The position numbers were made by a program, and so were the translations under genes. Shown here piece after piece: positions 11,731 to 24,145 of a DNA stretch of 64,000 nt. The first letter of the stretch is position 1, and every line of letters begins with the position of its first letter. The stretch comes from Fragilaria crotonensis (Eukaryota; Bacillariophyta; Fragilariophyceae; Fragilariales; Fragilariaceae). The notes under the pieces are model-generated. The model was not told the origin of the DNA, did no database searches, and saw only the letters and a list, made by a program, of their open reading frames with translations. Where the stretch lies: assembly GCA_022925895.1 (NCBI GenBank), contig JAKSYS010000046.1, positions 1 through 64,000 on the forward strand. The letters are read 5' to 3'.

Positions 11731-12030
11731 GCAAAATTTGTACCACGTTATAAGCATTGGAATCTGGAATTCAAAATATATTTTCCAGTACTCTGGACAT
11801 TGGACATGTAGTTTCTACTGCAAAATTTGTACCACGGAATCTGGAATTCAAAATACATTTTCCAGTATTTCTAGACAGATCGAACAAACTGGATATGGCA
11901 TTAACGGAGTACTTGTACATAAAATTGTTGTCCGTTCTACACAACGATTCGTACCACGTTATACAATATACATTTCTGGACACAGTGTAAAAAAGTTTTC
12001 ATGTAGATTTCTACTGCAAAATTTGTACCA
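11731..12030. repeat. Direct repeat with GCAAAATTTGTACCA core
   Basis: Two copies about 88 bp apart share GCAAAATTTGTACCACG and then GAATCTGGAATTCAAAATA and TTTTCCAGTA. A third partial copy (TTTCTACTGCAAAATTTG onward) lies near 12008-12030. Confidence 0.75.
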
Positions 12031-12418
12031 TGTAGTTTTCTACCGCAAATGCTACGTCAGTACGTGAATTAAAAAATAATCATATACGATTACTTTTGAA
12101 AATACAGTACAACAATATCTGAGTTATTTTAGGTATATATAATAACTGGTACCTGGTATTACAGTCCTCCGAGTACAAGGTACAAAGTACCGTACTACAG
12201 TACGTTCATGCACACTTTCGAGCTGCGATGATACTCGTACCGTACGTGATTCCATACTGTAGTACTGGCATACTGGTACGAGTATTCCGAGTATTGTTAC
12301 TCCGTCACACCCTCACAAATCATGATACACACATATAGCATGTAATTGCATGATGCATGATGCATGATTGATCACAATCGCTAGCTGTGCCGTTAAAAGT
12401 TGATTGTTGCAATTAGAA

Positions 12419-15400
12419 ATGGCAGGATGTGACGACTGCAATGATGAGTCGATTGTTTCGTTGTTTGACTCGGCATGCTTCTCTTTTGGTGACCAGGATG
12501 CCATCCAAGTCTACGGGAGTTCCACAAATGGTAACTCCGACGGTGATGGCAGTAACGAGCCAATCTGTTACAGTTATTTTGAATTGCAAGAATACTCCAA
12601 GGATGTGGCAGCCCAATTGTTCCATCGATTCCGACCCTCCTACGTCCTCGTCGATTGTCTTGGTCATGTCGCTGCCGAAGCGGTTTCCATACTGGCGTGC
12701 ATGCGCCTTGGAATTGAATTTGTTCCAGTCTCCGCAACTGATGACAGTATCAGTACCGTTGCATCAGAGGACTCGGACCATCAAGGAGAAATGAGAATCG
12801 TGGCAATCGTCAAGGAATTACGAAAACAGACCCAGAATCGACAAAATCAAAATATCGTTGCCATTGTTTGCTGTGACGACGATCGAGATCCCATTTTGGG
12901 AGTCTTTGCCCAGGCACAAGTCCATCAAATACTCTTTGTCGATAAAGCCGGAAATTTGCGAGAGCGACTGGCTGTTCGAGAGGATCTTCCACCCATTGTA
13001 CAATCCAAAGCTGACAATCTATATGTTCTATTCACGTCAGGGACTACATCAACATCCAGAATTCCAAAAGCTGTTGTGGGATCCCACAAATCGACGCTCC
13101 AAAGATTAAAGTGGTTTCGAGATACCTTTCCACCATCACCACGCATCGGTCGTCGTACGAAACTCACGTTTGTCGATGGAGTCACGGAGCTTTTAGGAGG
13201 GATATTGTTTCCACAACATTCGTTTTCGTCGTCTCATCAAGGTATTGTCGCACTTGAACCAGAAGTACTGCAGAATGAAGGAATCGGAGCATTTTTGGCT
13301 GCAGGCGTCACACAATTAACATTGCTACCATCACAACTCGCGCAACTATTGTTGCTTCCCAATGATCGATTCAGTACTCTTGACAGAGTCATCGTGTCGG
13401 GAGAACCATGCCCCGCGGCCTTGCTGGGCGAGTTCCGAGAACAGGTACCACATGCCACGCTCATTAATCTCTACGGTCAAACCGAAACGACTGGTGATGT
13501 GCTGTGTGCTGTCCTCACCGACATGGGGGACGCAGCTGTCGTCAATGGTGTGGTTGCTGTAGGCAAGCCGATATTGCCCTCGATAAGAATCACATGCCAA
13601 CATCAAAATGAACTTGTCGTTCAGGGCAATCTTTCCAATGGTTACTTGAATTCCAACACACCGATGGATTCCTTTGCCACTGGAGACATTGGATTTTGTC
13701 AAAATCACGTTTGGTACATTCAGGGTCGCACGAACGATGCGTGCAAACTGAGTGGGGGTGTGGACGTTTCCCACGGAAATTGAATCAGTGTTTGCAAAAT
13801 TTTATAACCTGAGTTGTAGTGCCGTGGCAGCAACCATTCTCGATGATCAAATTTATGTACTGACAGACCAACCAGTCCCAACGTTTTCCCGAGAACGCAT
13901 GCGAGATGCGGGATTGCCATGGAACTTGATTCCCAAACAAGTGGTTGTTCACAACAGTACCACTCTCCCCAAGAGCGCATCCGGTGCGGCCAAGATGGAT
14001 CGAACTGCCGTCAAGGAGATTGTGCAAAACATTATCCAAGGAACATCACGTAGTGGCGAAGATATCTTGGAATCACTACTGAGGGATGTTTTACGACTCA
14101 CACGCAAGGACGAGATTGACATGACAAAGTCATTCGTAGAACTGGGCGGGGATAGTGCATCAGCCGTAACCTTCCTATACCACCTTCGAAGGAGATTTGA
14201 CGTGAAAAATCTGCATGCTGTCGACATTCTACGGTGTGAAAGTCTTTGCGAATTGAGAGCTGCCATTATGGATGGAGTGCCATTACCAAAACGGCAACGA
14301 CACCTTGACAATGACGATACACGTCTGTCACCTCCTTTCACCCTCACAAAATCATTCAATACTCGGCCAGGAAACACCAGGCGATTCAGTTTCAGGCATG
14401 TGTCGATGCTCCGCCCTTAATTCACTCAGAAGGTAAAATGTTATTTGCGGCGTGCCAGGGCGGTGTCGTCCAACGGATGAACTTGATCGACTCGAGTTTT
14501 GATGGCGTTGCAGCATGCCGTCATTTCAACGGATGGATGATACAAACGGGCCTCATCATCACTGCTGCTGGGGATAATGAAATCGAGTCCTTGATTGTTT
14601 GTTGTTACAGTCGCAAGAATACGTCCATGGTCACCAGCCTGAGTCTTGACTTGCAACGAATTCATTGGCAGCAAACCTTTGACGGTGGACAAATCACATC
14701 TACTCCGATCGTCAAAGATGACCAACTTTGGATCAACTTTGGTCATAATGTGGTGCCCATCTCCCTTAAAAGTGGCACCAGGTCGGGAATTCAGAGTCTC
14801 TTGCCTTTAAGTACAGCGACGCGGCCGATCCTTCACAACGCAATGCTGCTGTATGCGAGTTGTGAGTATGATACTGGTCTCATGATGGTTGACATGCATG
14901 ACGGCTCCTGTACTGTTCATTTCTCCGATGTTCTTGGACCAGTGTACAAAAATCCGACCCAATTATCAGACGGGTCGCTGGTCTTAACAGACTCGTACGG
15001 AAGCATCCATCGCGTCAATTTGAATGACAAGACAATAGTTACTCAAAACGTTTCACGGTACTACAAGCCACTCACGTGTGCATGCGTCGTTCACGACGGC
15101 ATGGTTGTGGTGGGGTCGTATGACTCCATGGTGTACGGCTTGAATCCATCGGATTGGACGATGCTCTGGCAGTTGGATACCCAGGCCGCCATTTATGCTG
15201 CCCCGGTGCGTATCACTGATTCGTACGTGGTGGTTTGCACCACCGCTGGCGACACCATTTTTGTTGATGTCAACAATGGGAAGCAAATATGGAACGAGCG
15301 CATCGGTGGTGGTGTTGGTAGAGCAGGAGCAGGAGAGATTTGGTCCGATCCAGTCAAGCTGGATGACACACGAGTTACATTTGGTGCGAGAGATTCCAGA

Positions 15401-15457
15401 TTGCACCTAGTCACAATAGGAAAGACCCCACTGATGGACCACCGCAAGCCGTCGTGA
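12419..15457 (+). CDS. AASDH: AASDH/ACSF4-like protein: adenylation, carrier and beta-propeller domains; two frameshifts
   Basis: The ATG at 12419 opens an acyl-AMP ligase domain: A3-type LFTSGTTSTSRIPKAVVG near residue 204, A5 LYGQTETTG near 351, A7 FATGDIG near 419, A8 GRTND near 436. The frame then shifts into 13752-14420, which carries the end of the adenylation domain and a carrier site FVELGGDSASA (phosphopantetheine Ser). It shifts back before 14438, giving a PQQ-type beta-propeller to 15457 with repeats such as STPIVKDDQLW and VNNGKQIWNERI. This order matches animal AASDH (ACSF4), about 1,100 aa; here about 1,013 codons. The first break sits in a run of five G (13754-13758), where four would restore SGVWTFPTEIE. 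The second lies within about 14330-14395, since another frame reads straight through QACVDAPPLIHSEGKM. The cellular substrate is unsettled. Confidence 0.85.
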
Positions 15458-15823
15458 GCCAGATTCAGTTCTTCACTTTTCTTTGAAGGTGGGATTCATT
15501 GGTCCACAACTACACAAGTTTCCACTTATTGTTGTAACTTTCTTTACGGCAAGATTTGAGGGTTGCACACGGGGTTGTGCCCTCCAAAAGGACAAGGCGT
15601 AGCTTAGAGTAGGTCTAGTTTCTAGTAGTAAAACAAAGAAAGACTCGTCTTCAGGCCCTGAATTTTGAACGTGAGGAATAGATGTGCTTGGTATGTTGTT
15701 TTCTCGACGCGAGTGCAACACCAAATTGCAAACCAAGAATTACTCGCACAACCCCCGGCGCAGCATGTGGCGACTCATGGCAGCCATTTACAACCTTGTT
15801 CACATGCCGGTTCGTGACGCCAC

Positions 15824-18007
15824 TCACTTGCACGCATCTATTTCTTGTGCATTCGCATATTGCCCTTTGTCGTCCTTTGACATCGTGACCTCCAATCCAA
15901 GTGCACATACTTCGGGAGGGATTTGCTGGGACAACGAGGTAATTGCGAAATCTACGACACTCAGTTTCGTCAATGAACCCACTTCGCTTGGCACAAACCC
16001 AGTCAGCATAAGGTTGTCCGACAAGTCGAGAACAATCAAATCTGTTAACAGGCCAAGCACCGTCGGGATGGTCCCAGATAGAATATTCGACCAAAAGGCA
16101 AGGTAAGTCAACTTAGTCAATCGCGCCAATTCGGTCGGCAAAGTCCCAGTCAATCCAGCGTTGAAGAAGTTTATGCTCTCCAAAGCAGTGAGACGTCCGA
16201 TCTGTGTTGGAAGTATCCCCGACTCCTGCCCAAAAAGGTTTGCGTTGTTTGCAACGGAAAGCGATGTCAATCCAGTCATGGACACCATGGCGTCCGCCAA
16301 CCATGTATTGGTAGGAGTGGCAACACCCTCTAAGTAAAAAAACCGCATGTTGCTGAGGAGGGCAACCTCGGATGGAATCGCAATCAGATCCGTCGTAGAC
16401 AGAACGAACAGAGACAATGTGGTTAATCGGGACAAACGACCAATCTCTGTAGGTAGCGGCCCAGCCAACAACGCGCTTCCCAATGTCAGCGATTCTGGAG
16501 GGGAGGAGGTATGATGAGCTCATACGTGAGATGACGACATGTAGAAGTAAAACATTCCCGAGCCAAACACTCAACGTACCTAGGGACTTGACATTGCCGA
16601 TTTCAGATGGGACCGTTCCAGTCAAGTCTGTATCCCATAAGTCGAGCATCGTCACCTTTGTGCACAAGCCTATTTCGGAAGGAAGTGGTCCCGACCATTT
16701 GGTTGTCCGCAGGTCAAGAGTCTCCAAATCCAGCAAACGTCCAATTTCACTCGGCATATTCGTCCCTCCCAGGGAATTTCCTGTCAAGCTTAGACTTTGG
16801 AGCGAAGTCAGAAGTCCCAGCTGTGTCGGGACATCCCCACCATGTGGTTGTCGGGCAACGAAAGGGCGATGATGACGTCCTTCTTGCCATCCTGGTCTTT
16901 AGTGCAGTTGACGCCATGCCATTCACACACCGGAGACGGCTGCAACCAATTCTGGGCACGGTTCCATTTTTCTCCTCTCAGAGAAAAGTACATGGTTGCG
17001 AGTGCAAAGTAGGCGTCGGAATCTTTCATTTCGTCAATATTGTTTGTAGTGGTCCACCGGATCGCCAGGGCATTTGCAGCGATATGATCAGCAGCACAGT
17101 CCTCGTTATCGGCAAGACTCCTAGTCACATCGTAGTCGGGCAGCGATGGATACATTGCCTTTAATTCCTGGTACTTTATTCGTGCACACTCTGGCACAAT
17201 GCATCCAGTGTTGGCTGGAATATTGCCGGTGCACTCATCGCCCGAAGAGTTCCCCACTGTCCCTGATTGGGTGAGTGCCACAACAACTCCAATCACGGCT
17301 CCAAGGAGAAGTGAAGCAACAATTGCAACGATCACATAGCAGCGGAATTTCTTGCGCTTGATTTCCGCCTGGGTAATGGCATACTCATCGATGCCATCAT
17401 TCGACAGATTGTGCGGCATCTCTTCATCATGGTCAAGCACAGGCTCGATTGCATTTGACCAGCGGGAGTTTCTGGATTGTTGCTGTGGAATGGGTCCCAA
17501 AGGATCCGAAGTAGAACCACCTGGAGAATATCCATCAACGGCGATGCCTCCCAACCTTTGACTGCCACTGGTAGGATTGGAGCTGATACTACGACGACTC
17601 CCATTGCTACAGTCATTGTTGTAATTAAAGGAATCGAGCTTCCTTTGGAGTCGAATATCAGCTGAAGGAGATAGCAACAGGGCAGGAGAATGCCCCATGG
17701 CTGCCACTATGTCTTGCTTCTCCCTTCGAAATCCGGCTCCCTGCACCAGGATTGAATTTCGAATGGCAGCCTTTTCATCAAGATATCCGTTCGTCTTGTC
17801 TTGGTTGGTTTTATTTGTGTCGTTCTTTTGGGACGAGGAGGAACCAGCAGTAGCAGCAGTGGCGTTGCTGTGTCGCGTCTTGCTTCTCCTGCTTTGCCTG
17901 GGGCTACAATGATGCTCATATTCTTCTTCTAGCGTTTCAGTCGTCACAGCAGACCCTTTCGGCGAATACGATATTGACGTGGGTATCATCATGTTGCGTT
18001 CCTTCAT
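15824..18007 (-). CDS. LRR transmembrane receptor-like protein, about 699 aa, one intron and one frameshift
   Basis: The ATG at 18007 is preferred over a TTG at 18049. Residues 1-220 form a disordered Ser/Asn/Gln-rich cytoplasmic tail, and about 223-246 (CYVIVAIVASLLLGAVIGVV) a membrane helix. A Cys-containing linker and an LRRNT-like cap follow (YFSLRGEKWNRAQNWL, then CEWHGVNC). Leucine-rich repeats of the plant type (LPSEIGxxTKxxxLDLxxxxLTG) fill the rest. The frame shifts at a C4 run (16835-16838, GGGG on the coding strand); five G would give GDVPTQLGLLTSLQ. A phase-1 intron of 85 bp at 16495-16579 has GTACGT and CTCCAG borders, and joining its exons gives NVKSLESLTLGSALLAGPLP, a clean repeat. 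The gene converges on the AASDH-like gene. A surface or adhesion role is inferred. Confidence 0.85.
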
Positions 18008-18009
18008 TG

Positions 18010-19050
18010 TTGAATTTACTTTGATGAACAGTGTAGTGTGGATATACAAAAATGGGGCAGCTCAGGCATTTGACAGCAATAATGCGAATGCACGTTTTGT
18101 GATTCCTGGCATAACCATGTTTTAATGATCTTATTGTGACTCAAAAACGCGACAACAGTTATGCGATGACCAACGGGAAGGCTGCCGTGGGTTGGTCCTG
18201 AAGGCATTGGATGGAGAGGGCAATAACGAAACATTGGGGGCATATATTTGACGCAGAGACATATTTATGCAAACTGCTGACATCTTTCGAATGATCAGAG
18301 TGTTCGATCCACGATTAGATTTCTATAGGTTTCTTGGTATTACAATCAAGGACAGGGATCTGAAAATGTCATTGTCCCATGGAGTATCGGAATCAAGATC
18401 ACTCGCATAAAGATGGTCAAGATACTCATATTGTCGTTAGCGTGTAATCAGACAATGCGTGTCAAGAAACTTGTCAAGAAACTTATTAAACTCGAAGTTC
18501 GGGTCATCAAGAGTCGTCGCTCCTCAACTTGTAGGTGAAATGTCCTACGTATGTATCATGACTCACGAATTACAGAAGAACACTCGTGACAGCATCGAGT
18601 GTTTTAATGACATTGCTGAATTGACGTTTGTCTATGCATGTCCCTTGCGTCGTAATAGTATGCAAATGGTGCTCCCTTAGCATCGTACCAGGGACTTGCT
18701 GCCAGGCATTGGAACACCAGTTGAACCGGATGTCGCTGGATCACTCTAAACAATTTAAGCCGGTACTAAGGTTGGTACTGTATGTACAAGTATGCCAGTA
18801 CAGTACCAGGTACCCCAAGTACACAACAGTAATCTGCCTCTTTTTGATGTCATGCATGAAGGATAAGCGAAAGATTACTCACAAGTTACTATCGTATAGT
18901 CTGACGCATGCGGCATGTATCGACAGAAATCGTTTACCACGCAATGCGATTTGCGATTGAGCGGCCTTTTGTGTTAAAGGGTTCTAGGTACTACCGCACT
19001 TTAACTTGGTATGGGGTGTTGAAGGAGGACACAAGATATGATAGCGCTTG
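18010..19050. other. Intergenic, no gene seen
   Basis: About 1 kb between the LRR gene and the SCOT 3' end, with only short frames and a GTAC-rich patch near 18770-18830. Confidence 0.4.
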
Positions 19051-19052
19051 AT

Positions 19053-20634
19053 TTACTCATCCGTTACGTCATCCATTAATGGGATAGGTTCCGGTACAAC
19101 CTTGAAATCACATCCGGTCGCATCTCGGACCTGCTGAACTGTGTACCCCGGAGCTATTTCGACCAAAGTTAAACCGGTTCCACCTGCCTTGTCCACGTCA
19201 AAGACAGCCATGTCTGTAATGATACGATCTACCACCTTATGTCCAGTCAACGGTAGCAGACATTCTTGCAAGATTTTGGGCGATCCATGCTTGTCAGTGT
19301 GGTCCATGGTCACGACGACTCTGCTCCGGGGAGCACCAACCAAATCCATGGCACCGCCCATGCCCTTGACCATTTTTCCAGGAACGATCCAGTTGGCCAA
19401 GTCGCCAGAGGCTGAGCACTGGAGACCGCCCAAAATAGTCAAATCTATGTGACCTCCACGAATCATGTTGAACGAATCAGATGACGAGAAGGTAGATGCT
19501 CCAGGTATTGCCGTGATTGTTTCCTTGCCAGCGTTGATGTAATCCGCATCTGCTTCGGCTTCTGTTCCCGGGTACGGTCCAATGCCTAGAAGCCCATTTT
19601 CCGCCTGCAATTCAATCTTGACTCCCTCGGGAATGTAATTGGAAGCCATCGTCGGCATTCAATACCTAAGTTAACGTACATGCCATCTTTGAACTCCTTG
19701 GCCGTTCGTCGCATGATGCGACCGCGACCTCCCTTAACAACGCCACCTTTCGTTGAATCCCCACTCGCAATCTTTCAATATGCTTTTCATTGACGTCAGC
19801 AGCAATCACCATAGTGACATAGATACCCGGCAGGTGAACTTCATTGGGGTCCACCTCCAGCCTCCACAATGTGTTCGACTTCGGCAATCGTAACTTTGGC
19901 AGCCATGGCCGCATCGGGGTTTGCATTTCGCGCCGTCCCCGAAAGACCAAATTCCCTCTCGTATCTGCCTTGTGTGCCTTGACCAGTGCCACATCGGCCG
20001 GGAGAGCATGTTCCAGAACGTACTCGATTCCTCCGAACGTTCTGGTTTCCTTGGGTTCGCTGTGGACCGCCACCTCTCTCGATCCGTCCGATTTGAATTG
20101 AATGGGAATGCCACCATTGGCATAAATCGTCCCGGCTCCAGTGGGGGTGTAAAAGGCGGGAATGCCTGCTCCAGCCGAAAAGAGACGCTGCGCCAGCGTC
20201 CCCTGTGGGGTCAATTCGACCTGGATGGTGCCGGAAAAGAAGGCATGTTCTAGGATTGGATTTTCTCCCACGTAGGAGCTGATGAGACGTTTTACCTTGC
20301 CATCTTCAATGAGCTTTCCCAATCCATGTCCTGGAACACCTCCGGTCAAGGTGGCAATGGTCAAGTCCGACACCGAGTCGTCATTGCAAAGTTCGTCCAA
20401 CAGAGTTTCAGGTTTTCCTCCCAGACCGAAACCGCCGACGGCAATGGTGATGCCTTTGAGGGACGGAAGTTTGGCAAGTGCTTCTTTGGCCGAACTGACG
20501 ACTTTGGAGTGACTGGGTGTTGATGTCGATGTGGAGAAGCAGTGCACTGCCACGATACGATTGACACTTAAATTCCAATCGCAATGACGAAGTAGGAGGC
20601 GCTGATGCCGAGTGGCGATTTGTAGTAAAGTCAT
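19053..20634 (-). CDS. OXCT1: Succinyl-CoA:3-ketoacid CoA-transferase, mitochondrial; several indels
   Basis: The enzyme moves CoA from succinyl-CoA to acetoacetate in mitochondria. The ATG at 20634 begins a basic, Ser-rich presequence ([20 protein letters not shown]). The A subunit follows: [20 protein letters not shown], then [20 protein letters not shown]. The B half contains the catalytic-Glu region [12 protein letters not shown]. Total coding length is about 527 codons, near the usual 520. The reading is broken four times: at a C4 run 19937-19940, near 19851-19862, at a C4 run 19759-19762, and near 19656-19661. The first two compensate, so about 25 residues after FRG are garbled within an open frame; the other frame there reads [20 protein letters not shown]. 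Indels of one base, mostly a missing G, restore the family sequence. Either sequencing error or a new pseudogene. A partial duplicate lies at 34.2 kb. Confidence 0.87.
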
Positions 20635-21250
20635 GCTTGCAGGAGGAAGCAATGAACAATATGCGAAGTGTACTAGGATCGCCTTTTACTTGCAATAATT
20701 ATAATGGTTGTCCAACTCGGACGAAACCAATGGATTGGTGATTGGGTGGTTGATGAAAGGGAACAACTTGCAGTGAACGAGAGCGATTTGAAGAAGGAAA
20801 ATAATGACTTGCATATTCGGAGTCTAACTCTGAGTCCGAGTACAATTTCTACCTGGTATCAGGTACTCTGAGAGCGTACCATGAACGCCTGTATGTAGTA
20901 CGATCAAGAAAGAAATGGATCTGTGGTCTTGAGTCGATGACGTATGCTACCTCCACTACTACTAGCGTACTGTACTCTACTCCTTCTAGTCGTAGCTCGT
21001 AGAGCGCCCATTGACTTTTGCAAATGTTTACCATACCGGTATTTTGTACTCCAAGTACTCGGTAAGGAGCCATGTCCCGTCAGCAATTAGAAATTGTCAT
21101 CGCGTTGGAAGCAAGCGTTCCACAATGAGATTGCATGCCCTTGTGTGCACCCTTTCCACTCTGCTTAAGCTACCCAATCCAAATGATTTACCTTTTACAT
21201 ATTCTCGCTCTGTCAACTATCAAAGAACTGAATGGTGGGTTGGGTACTGC
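20160..21250. repeat. Segmental duplication, source copy (SCOT 5' half plus upstream DNA)
   Basis: This interval aligns with 34172-35238 in the same orientation with few differences. It covers the first half of SCOT and about 600 bp upstream. It starts at GGAATGCCTGCTCCAGCCG and ends near GGGTTGGGTACT in both copies. The copies differ by small indels, such as 17 bp inserted at the start codon region of the second copy and 37 bp extra near 21100 in the first. Confidence 0.9.
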
Positions 21251-22559
21251 CTGAGTTGATGGGTTGTGATCATCGTTGAAGGTTATGATCAGATCTTGGT
21301 AAGACTGGAGCCTTTGTTTTTGAAGTATGTATATGTATTCTTGGATGTAGGTACTCCCAAGAGGAGAAGTTTTTATTGATCCGTTGCACGTGCGATAGCC
21401 AGTGATCATGGTTAGCTTGGTACCGAGTTTTCCTTGGAAAGTAATTCCGCTCCATCTGCCAAGTCCTGTTTTGTCGGTGATGTGTGTACCATGGATTTGG
21501 GATACTGCGTTTCGGTGACAAGAGTGAGATTGCCTCCTGCTTGGAAGGTTTCTTTGTCTGTGCAGGGGTCAATTTGGCGAGAAGGAAAACCGAACGTGAC
21601 TTTGGATTGGCTGGGTGTGGATCGCAACGTGGTACGAAATGCGGCTTGGAGGTGTTGGTGGCTCCAACATGTGTTGGTCTCTGCAAGGCCTGCAATGTCC
21701 ACGTGGTACGCTCTCAGACAAGATAAATAACATCAATAGTCTTCACCAGTATTGGAGTATGTAAGTCCTTTTACATTTTGAAAAAATATCCTTGTACTAT
21801 CTGGATGTTTTTGTGATATTGCGTCGCCATAGCGTCTCGCGGGGTTTTTGTCTGCTGGATTTGTTCGGAAGATACGTCCTGTTCGCTGTCGTGTGAGTAG
21901 TAGGATGGGGCTCCATGGAATAGGAGGAGTTGTGTCATTTTCGGTGATGCCATGGTTGTGTGCTGATTTCCGCGCTCGCGTGTTGTTGTGTTCGATTTGG
22001 TATGCTGTGAGGGTTGGATGTGCTTGTGCCGTTGCTTCTGTGTGTTGTTCCGATGCCGTCGGTTGTTGGGTGATCATATGGAGGCCGCCCCGTCTGGATC
22101 ACTTTGGCTTTTGTATTGAGTGTCCAGTAGGGCTTTGTTTGCGCTTGCTCCCCTCGTTTGTGAAGCTTTTTTGTTAAAGATTGCTGCGAGGCTGTTTTGA
22201 GATTCCTTCTGAGAAAAGAGACGTTTGTTGAGTTTCTTCCGTTCGGTTGCGTCGCTAGTTGTTGTGGTGATTGTGGTGTTGTCATCGCTGGTGCTAGTAC
22301 TGTCGTCGTCGCTTTGGCATAGGTGCATGTCTGTGGTATGTGATGCTTCTGTTCGAGGATCCTTTGGTGATGGAGTTTTCTTTTTCTGTGGTGAGTTGTA
22401 GCAGAGGTCATTGAAGGAGCCGCTGGACGAGGATTGTTGGGATGTGCATGTTTGAGTTGTCGTTAGTTGGTCCGACTGCGTATCCAGTGGAGCATGGCCA
22501 TGTATAGTGCTTGGATATACTGGTAGACTAATTAGCAACACCACAGTCCAGTGATACAA
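21240..22559 (-). mobile_element. LINE fragment with APE-type endonuclease domain, decayed
   Basis: On the minus strand a Ser/Thr/Gln-rich N-terminal region (22559 to about 21900) leads to RIFFQNVKGL near 21785, the start of an exonuclease-endonuclease-phosphatase fold. A stop lies in frame at TGEDY, after which the same frame continues HVDIAGLAETNTCW (catalytic Glu context) and TFGFPSRQIDP. Further on, in another frame, comes YRTCNGSIKTSPLGS. I know this pattern from diatom and fungal non-LTR elements. Reverse transcriptase is missing. The fragment ends where the SCOT-upstream duplication begins. Confidence 0.7.
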
Positions 22560-22639
22560 TAGCTAGAACACCGATCCTCTACAACAGTATGACCATACAA
22601 CACTATGTGATTCAACTGTATTCATGATGACTTATCTTG

Positions 22640-22975
22640 ACAAGAACTCTTGGAGGTCAGTCAGACTCCAAGTCTATCAAAGAAGCAAGATCAGTTTCAA
22701 TCCCATTAACGATTGGAGTGATCTCAACTTTGTTGTCACCTAGTCTCATTATTTTAACTAACCTACAGTCCTCACCCCAACACACTACAACATTGTTCTC
22801 AAATAAAAAACTGGTTTCTTCGCATATAGGGCACAGTGAAGTGCCGTTTTGTCTGGTATAGTGATGACTTCAAACCATCTTGTCACCAGATCAATCATAG
22901 TTAATGCACGGAGTGTACACATAGTCCAGGAATAAAAAGTGATTATTTTGCACATAGGGAAACTTGCCATCCATG
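22640..22975 (-). mobile_element. Ty3/gypsy-like integrase remnant
   Basis: The minus-strand frame 22970-22785 includes LRALTMIDLVTRWFEVITIP, matching the second-Asp region of retroviral-type integrase cores (ALTMID..T.WFE). The flanking frames are broken and no LTRs were found, so this is a small relic. Confidence 0.6.
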
Positions 22976-23351
22976 GGGAACTACATTCACTTTCTTTTGT
23001 TGTAAGATATTAGTTTCTGATGTCAGCACTATATCATAATTGGGACTTGTGTAGTTACACCTGCTTGGACCCAGATACGGCATTTTTTAAGCATTTGCAT
23101 CAGTGGGCAAATTCACACAATAGACATGGAAAAATCTGTGTGTCATGTAGATCACTAGAGACCATTCGAGAATTAATTCGGTGTTTCGATCCAGCCGGCC
23201 TGGCGTTATATGTCCGTTTTACTCTAGAATTTTGAATTGACAGACAAGTATACTCTGCCCAGGAGTATTTAACGGTCCAGTGCATTTTTCAAGGCGCCGT
23301 AACTTGACGAATTCGCCGAAGTTAGCAACAGGCGTGCACTATGGTGTCTCT

Positions 23352-24145
23352 GGAGGTCCCGGAATATTTGCTTTCGGACTAGTTTTTCTTTCATGTTTAA
23401 GGACTTTTTTCAAAACCGTTTCTTTTTTTCTGCGTGCCATGACGTGACAACCTTGGACATCAACCGAAATTGAAAACGTGATGAGCAAAACAAGTCCATC
23501 GATTCATATGCAAGTTCTATATATGTCATACATTCATAGAAACCCCGGAAGAAAAAGCAAGTAAAAGGAAGAAAGGAAAAAATCTGGAAGAAAAAAGAAG
23601 AGAAAGGAAGAAAGAAAAAATTCCGTGAAGAAAAAAGGAGAAAAAGGAAGAAAAAGAGAGAAGCTCTACTCGCTCATTTGGAAAAGTGTGTGGCAAGGTT
23701 CAAAATAGGCTTTTAAAGCAGTGTATACCTCGCAGCTCTAAGTTGAATTTTATGTACGACACGTTTTATATGTTCGAGTTCGTATCAACGAAATTAAAAT
23801 TCTACGACTTGCAACGTAGTAAGCGAAAGGAAGCAAAGGGAGAAAATAGGAGAAGCTGTTTAGAAAAAGGAGAAAAGGGAGAAAATAGGAGAAAATTGAA
23901 GAAGCTTCAATTTGCTTAAGTAGAAGAAAGAAATTAGGAGAAAGAAATCTGCGGACTTTCTTTTTATATAATAAAATCCGTCAAATCAGAAAATGATAAT
24001 TGTCCATTGTACTTGAGTAGCTACGAATACCAACAGCCTCCAACCAATTCGATCAGTCTATTTTGTCCGTTTCGCGTGCCAATCTGATACACAAAAAGTC
24101 CTGTAGAAGAAATACTAGGATAAAAGCAGAAATTCCGGAACCTCC
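23352..24145. mobile_element. TIR element B of the GGAGGTTCCGGAA family
   Basis: The left end is GGAGGTCCCGGAATATTTGC and the right end reads GCAGAAATTCCGGAACCTCC. The 794-bp interior has long purine-rich blocks (AGGAGAAAATAGGAG type) at about 23550-23670 and 23820-23950. It shares its left 130 bp, the TCATAGAAACCCC block and its right end with element C at 55.5 kb. No transposase. Confidence 0.75.

Larger units (their letters stand above)
11240..12418. other. Intergenic, repeat-rich
   Basis: GTAC-rich DNA with a perfect 87-bp tandem duplication and a diverged direct repeat, listed separately. No gene was recognised. Confidence 0.5.

Noticed and set aside
15651-16106. Plus-strand frames over the LRR gene
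   Set aside because: They mirror the LRR coding frame on the opposite strand and lack motifs.
16113-16787. Separate 224-residue protein
   Set aside because: Its first half is LRR, but the second half is translated intron and shifted exon; the GT-AG intron at 16495-16579 explains it.
22074-22559. Independent Ser/Thr-rich secreted protein
   Set aside because: It starts with a hydrophobic stretch but leads directly into the LINE endonuclease region, so it is read as the LINE N-terminus.
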